A DNA stretch of 64,000 nt from Micromonospora sp. CCTCC AA 2012012 (GTDB taxonomy: Bacteria > Actinomycetota > Actinomycetes > Mycobacteriales > Micromonosporaceae), in the NCBI RefSeq assembly GCF_040499845.1, contig NZ_CP159342.1, forward strand, positions 1,922,001-1,986,000. Direction: 5' to 3'. Below the pieces are notes generated by a model that saw only the letters and a list, made by a program, of their open reading frames with translations, ran no database searches and was not told the DNA's origin. The number at the start of each line of letters is the position of its first letter. Position 1 is the first letter of the stretch. Both the position numbers and the translations under genes were made by a program. This document shows, piece by piece, positions 61,869-64,000 of the stretch.

Positions 61869-64000
61869 CGTGGGGTCCCCTCGGTGTCGGCGGCGGACCG
61901 GTCGGTGCTGTCGTCCGCCGGGTCGGCGGTGGGCCGGCGGCTGGTGACGGCGGTGAGGAAGGCGGTCAGGTCGGCGCCGCCGAGGCCGGCGAGCGGGAAG
62001 TCGCTCGGGCTGACCGTGCCGGCACCCGGTCGGGCGCAGTGCGCGGCCAGCTCGACCAGGGCGGCGTCGAGCGCGTCGGCCAGCGCGTCCAGGGTGGCGG
62101 TGTCGGCCGGTCCCGCACCCGGGGCGTGCAGCTCGACCAGCAGGTCGCCGGCGGCCAGGTGCCCGGTGACCACCAGCCGGTGCCCGGGGCCGTCGTACGC
62201 CCGGGGCGCGCCCGCCGGTCCGCCGGCCGCGCCGGGCGCCCCGTTGAGGTCGCCCAGGTGCCGCAGCAGCAGTTGCGCGGGTCGGTCGGCCGGCACCGGC
62301 CGGGCAGCGGCCTGCCGGTGCTGTTCCTTGACCGCCGGCACCAGCTCCGCCAGGTCGCCGGCCAGCGTCAGGGTGAGCGGAGCGACGGTCGCGTACGGGC
62401 CGACCGCGCCGGTGACGTCGAGGTCGGCGACGCCGTCGGCGCGCAGGTCGTGCTCGACGTCCAGCACCACCCGGCCGCTGCCCGTGCCGGCCAGCGCGGC
62501 GGCGAGCGCGACCAGCACCACCTCGTCGGCGGTCAGCCGGTACGCCCGGGACGCCGCGTCGAGCAGGGCCCGCGCTTCCGGCACCCGTAGCACCCGCCGC
62601 CAGCTCGCGCCCGGCGTGGCCGAACCCAGCGGGAGCGGCGCGAGCCCGTCGTCGCCGGGGTCGACCGGCGACGGCTGGTCGACGGCGGCCAGCCGCTCCG
62701 CCCAGCGGGCCAGCGGCACGGGCGGGGCGGGTAGCTGCGGCTCGGCTCCGACGGCGGCCCGGTCCAGGGCCCGCCGCAGGTCGGCCCAGAGCGGCGCCCA
62801 GGAGCGGGCGTCCACCGCGAGGTCGGCGACCAGCAGCACCAGCCGGCGTTCCCCGTCGCCGAGGTCGAACAGGGCGGCCCGGGTCAGCGGACCCTCGACC
62901 GGGTCGAGTTCGGCGCGCATGTCGGCGACCATCTGGGCGCGGGCCGCCGCCCGCCGACTCTCGGGCAGCGGGGCGAGGTCGATCAGCGGCACGTACGGCT
63001 CGTCCTCCACGCCGATCCGCTGCCGCCAGCCGTCCGGGCCGTCGACCAGGCGCAACCGCAGGGCGGGGTGGGCGGCGAGTAGGGCGGCCAGCACCCGGCC
63101 GGCGGCGTCGGCGTCCAGGTCGGGCGGCATCGGCACGTCGAGCACCTGCGCGCCGAGCGGGCGGGTCGGCCCGTCCGGCCCGAGCAGGGCCCGCTGCCAC
63201 GGGGTGAGCGGGAAGCTGCCGTCGGCGGTGTCCCGGCCGGCGGCGGTGGCGCGGGCCTCGGCGACCGCGGCGAGGTCGGCGACGATCTGGTGGGCGAACA
63301 GGTCGGCGGGGGTGATCTCGATGCCCTCGGCGGTGGCCCGGCCGACGATCTGGATGCCGGTGATGGAGTCCCCGCCGATGGCGAAGAAGTTGTCGAACGG
63401 TCCCACGTCGGGCTGGCCGAGGACCTCCCCGACCAGTCGGGCCAGCAGCAGCGCGGTGGGGGTCGCCTCGCCGGTCGGCGCGTCCGGGCCGGCCAGCCGG
63501 GCCGGGTCGGGCAGGGCCGACCGGTCCACCTTGCCGTTGGCCGACAGCGGCAGCCGGTCCAGCGCCACCACCACGGTCGGCACCATGTACGCCGGCAGCA
63601 GGCGGGCGGCCTCCGCGCGGACCGCCTCGACCAGCGCGTCCCGGTCGGCGGCGGGGTCGGCCGGCACCACGTACGCGACGAGCCGCCGGTGGTGGCGGTC
63701 GCCGAGGGCGGCGGCGACCGCGGCGGTCACCCCGGGGTGGCGGGTCAGGGCCGCCTCGATCTCGCCCAGCTCGATCCGGTAGCCGCCGACCTTGACCTGG
63801 AAGTCCTCCCGGCCGAGGAACTCGATCGTCCCGTCCGGACGCCACCGGCCCAGGTCACCGGTGCGATAGAGCCGCTCCCCCGTCACCGGGTGGGTGACGA
63901 ACCGGGCGGCGGTCTTCTCCTCGTCGCGCCAGTACCCGTCGGCCAGGCCGGCGCCGCCGATGAACAGCTCGCCGGTCACCCAGACCGGGCACTCCTGCCA
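61865..64000 (-). CDS. NRPS fragment: A domain (C-terminal part) - PCP - inactive-looking C/E domain
   Basis: The visible ~711 C-terminal residues of a non-ribosomal peptide synthetase, with the start beyond the right edge. Adenylation core motifs: [44 protein letters not shown] and [12 protein letters not shown]. Then a carrier domain [17 protein letters not shown] whose Ser codon is at 63365-63367, and a condensation/epimerisation-family domain of ~450 residues. The E-type layout is supported by [17 protein letters not shown] and [13 protein letters not shown], but the His-His-x-x-x-Asp motif is replaced by [10 protein letters not shown] near 62800-62830. Its stop overlaps the dehydrogenase start. 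Substrate-specificity residues lie outside the window. Confidence 0.95.
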   Translation of the reverse strand, partial: WQECPVWVTGELFIGGAGLADGYWRDEEKTAARFVTHPVTGERLYRTGDLGRWRPDGTIEFLGREDFQVKVGGYRIELGEIEAALTRHPGVTAAVAAALGDRHHRRLVAYVVPADPAADRDALVEAVRAEAARLLPAYMVPTVVVALDRLPLSANGKVDRSALPDPARLAGPDAPTGEATPTALLLARLVGEVLGQPDVGPFDNFFAIGGDSITGIQIVGRATAEGIEITPADLFAHQIVADLAAVAEARATAAGRDTADGSFPLTPWQRALLGPDGPTRPLGAQVLDVPMPPDLDADAAGRVLAALLAAHPALRLRLVDGPDGWRQRIGVEDEPYVPLIDLAPLPESRRAAARAQMVADMRAELDPVEGPLTRAALFDLGDGERRLVLLVADLAVDARSWAPLWADLRRALDRAAVGAEPQLPAPPVPLARWAERLAAVDQPSPVDPGDDGLAPLPLGSATPGASWRRVLRVPEARALLDAASRAYRLTADEVVLVALAAALAGTGSGRVVLDVEHDLRADGVADLDVTGAVGPYATVAPLTLTLAGDLAELVPAVKEQHRQAAARPVPADRPAQLLLRHLGDLNGAPGAAGGPAGAPRAYDGPGHRLVVTGHLAAGDLLVELHAPGAGPADTATLDALADALDAALVELAAHCARPGAGTVSPSDFPLAGLGGADLTAFLTAVTSRRPTADPADDSTDRSAADTEGTPR

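Noticed and set aside
60036..63782. 1248-residue plus-strand open frame
   Set aside because: Antisense to thioesterase, dehydrogenase and NRPS genes, all with clear motifs.

Overview
The window is high-GC actinobacterial DNA, most likely from Micromonospora or a close relative in the Micromonosporaceae. The supporting signs are codon positions saturated with G/C, many GTG starts and ATGA/GTGA overlaps, several apparently leaderless promoters, a furA-katG pair, a SigB/SigF-type sigma factor, an ECF42 sigma factor with its DGPF/YCII partner, a deazaflavin-type nitroreductase and an NRPS operon. I saw no tRNA, rRNA, CRISPR array or transposase.

Layout. 1-9.1 kb: a HAMP-repeat sensor kinase cut by the left edge, a stress sigma factor, an enoyl-CoA hydratase-like protein, the YCII/ECF42 pair and three small membrane proteins. 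9.1-13.1 kb: a three-gene MoxR ATPase / VWA-metallopeptidase module. 13.2-18.6 kb: small redox and regulatory genes (DUF2277, LysR, saccharopine dehydrogenase-like, SRPBCC, F420-type nitroreductase, NmrA, TetR, DinB). 18.7-21.5 kb: katG-furA behind a Fur-type operator. 21.7-27.1 kb: Sel1 protein, MFS exporter with its ArsR-type regulator, a TetR unit, a VOC remnant at a 15-C tract, DUF3224 and an SDR.

27.2-29.4 kb holds the most striking locus. A 120-residue protein ends in GVQVGDHNTQHN. It overlaps an NB-ARC NTPase that begins with GVQIGDHNTQHN and ends in a DnaJ-type client-binding domain without a J domain. VQ[VI]GDHN fits the RHIM amyloid core, so I read this as an effector/NLR pair using amyloid templating, with a chaperone-derived sensor. 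A second NTPase at 50.1-53.6 kb carries the same motif (VQFGDHNIQYN) and 14 WD40 blades. Directly before it, coupled by TGATG, is only a short tail with a damaged copy of the motif.

29.5-35.3 kb: two membrane-anchored esterase-like paralogues, OsmC, and a secreted GH5-type mannanase/cellulase with paired LacI-like operators. 35.6-48.4 kb: one tight five-gene operon (DUF4132-like protein, a 1673-residue protein, MoxR ATPase, DUF5682-VWA fusion, SWIM zinc-finger protein), the second MoxR/VWA module in the window. 49.0-49.8 kb: a DUF899 thioredoxin-like protein.

53.9-64.0 kb is one end of a natural-product cluster. It has an alpha-oxoamine synthase, a HisC-like aminotransferase, an MFS exporter, and a leftward operon of NRPS (cut by the right edge), acyl-CoA dehydrogenase, type II thioesterase, methyltransferase and FAD monooxygenase. 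The NRPS ends in a condensation/epimerisation-type domain whose HHxxxDG motif is replaced by ADLAVDA.
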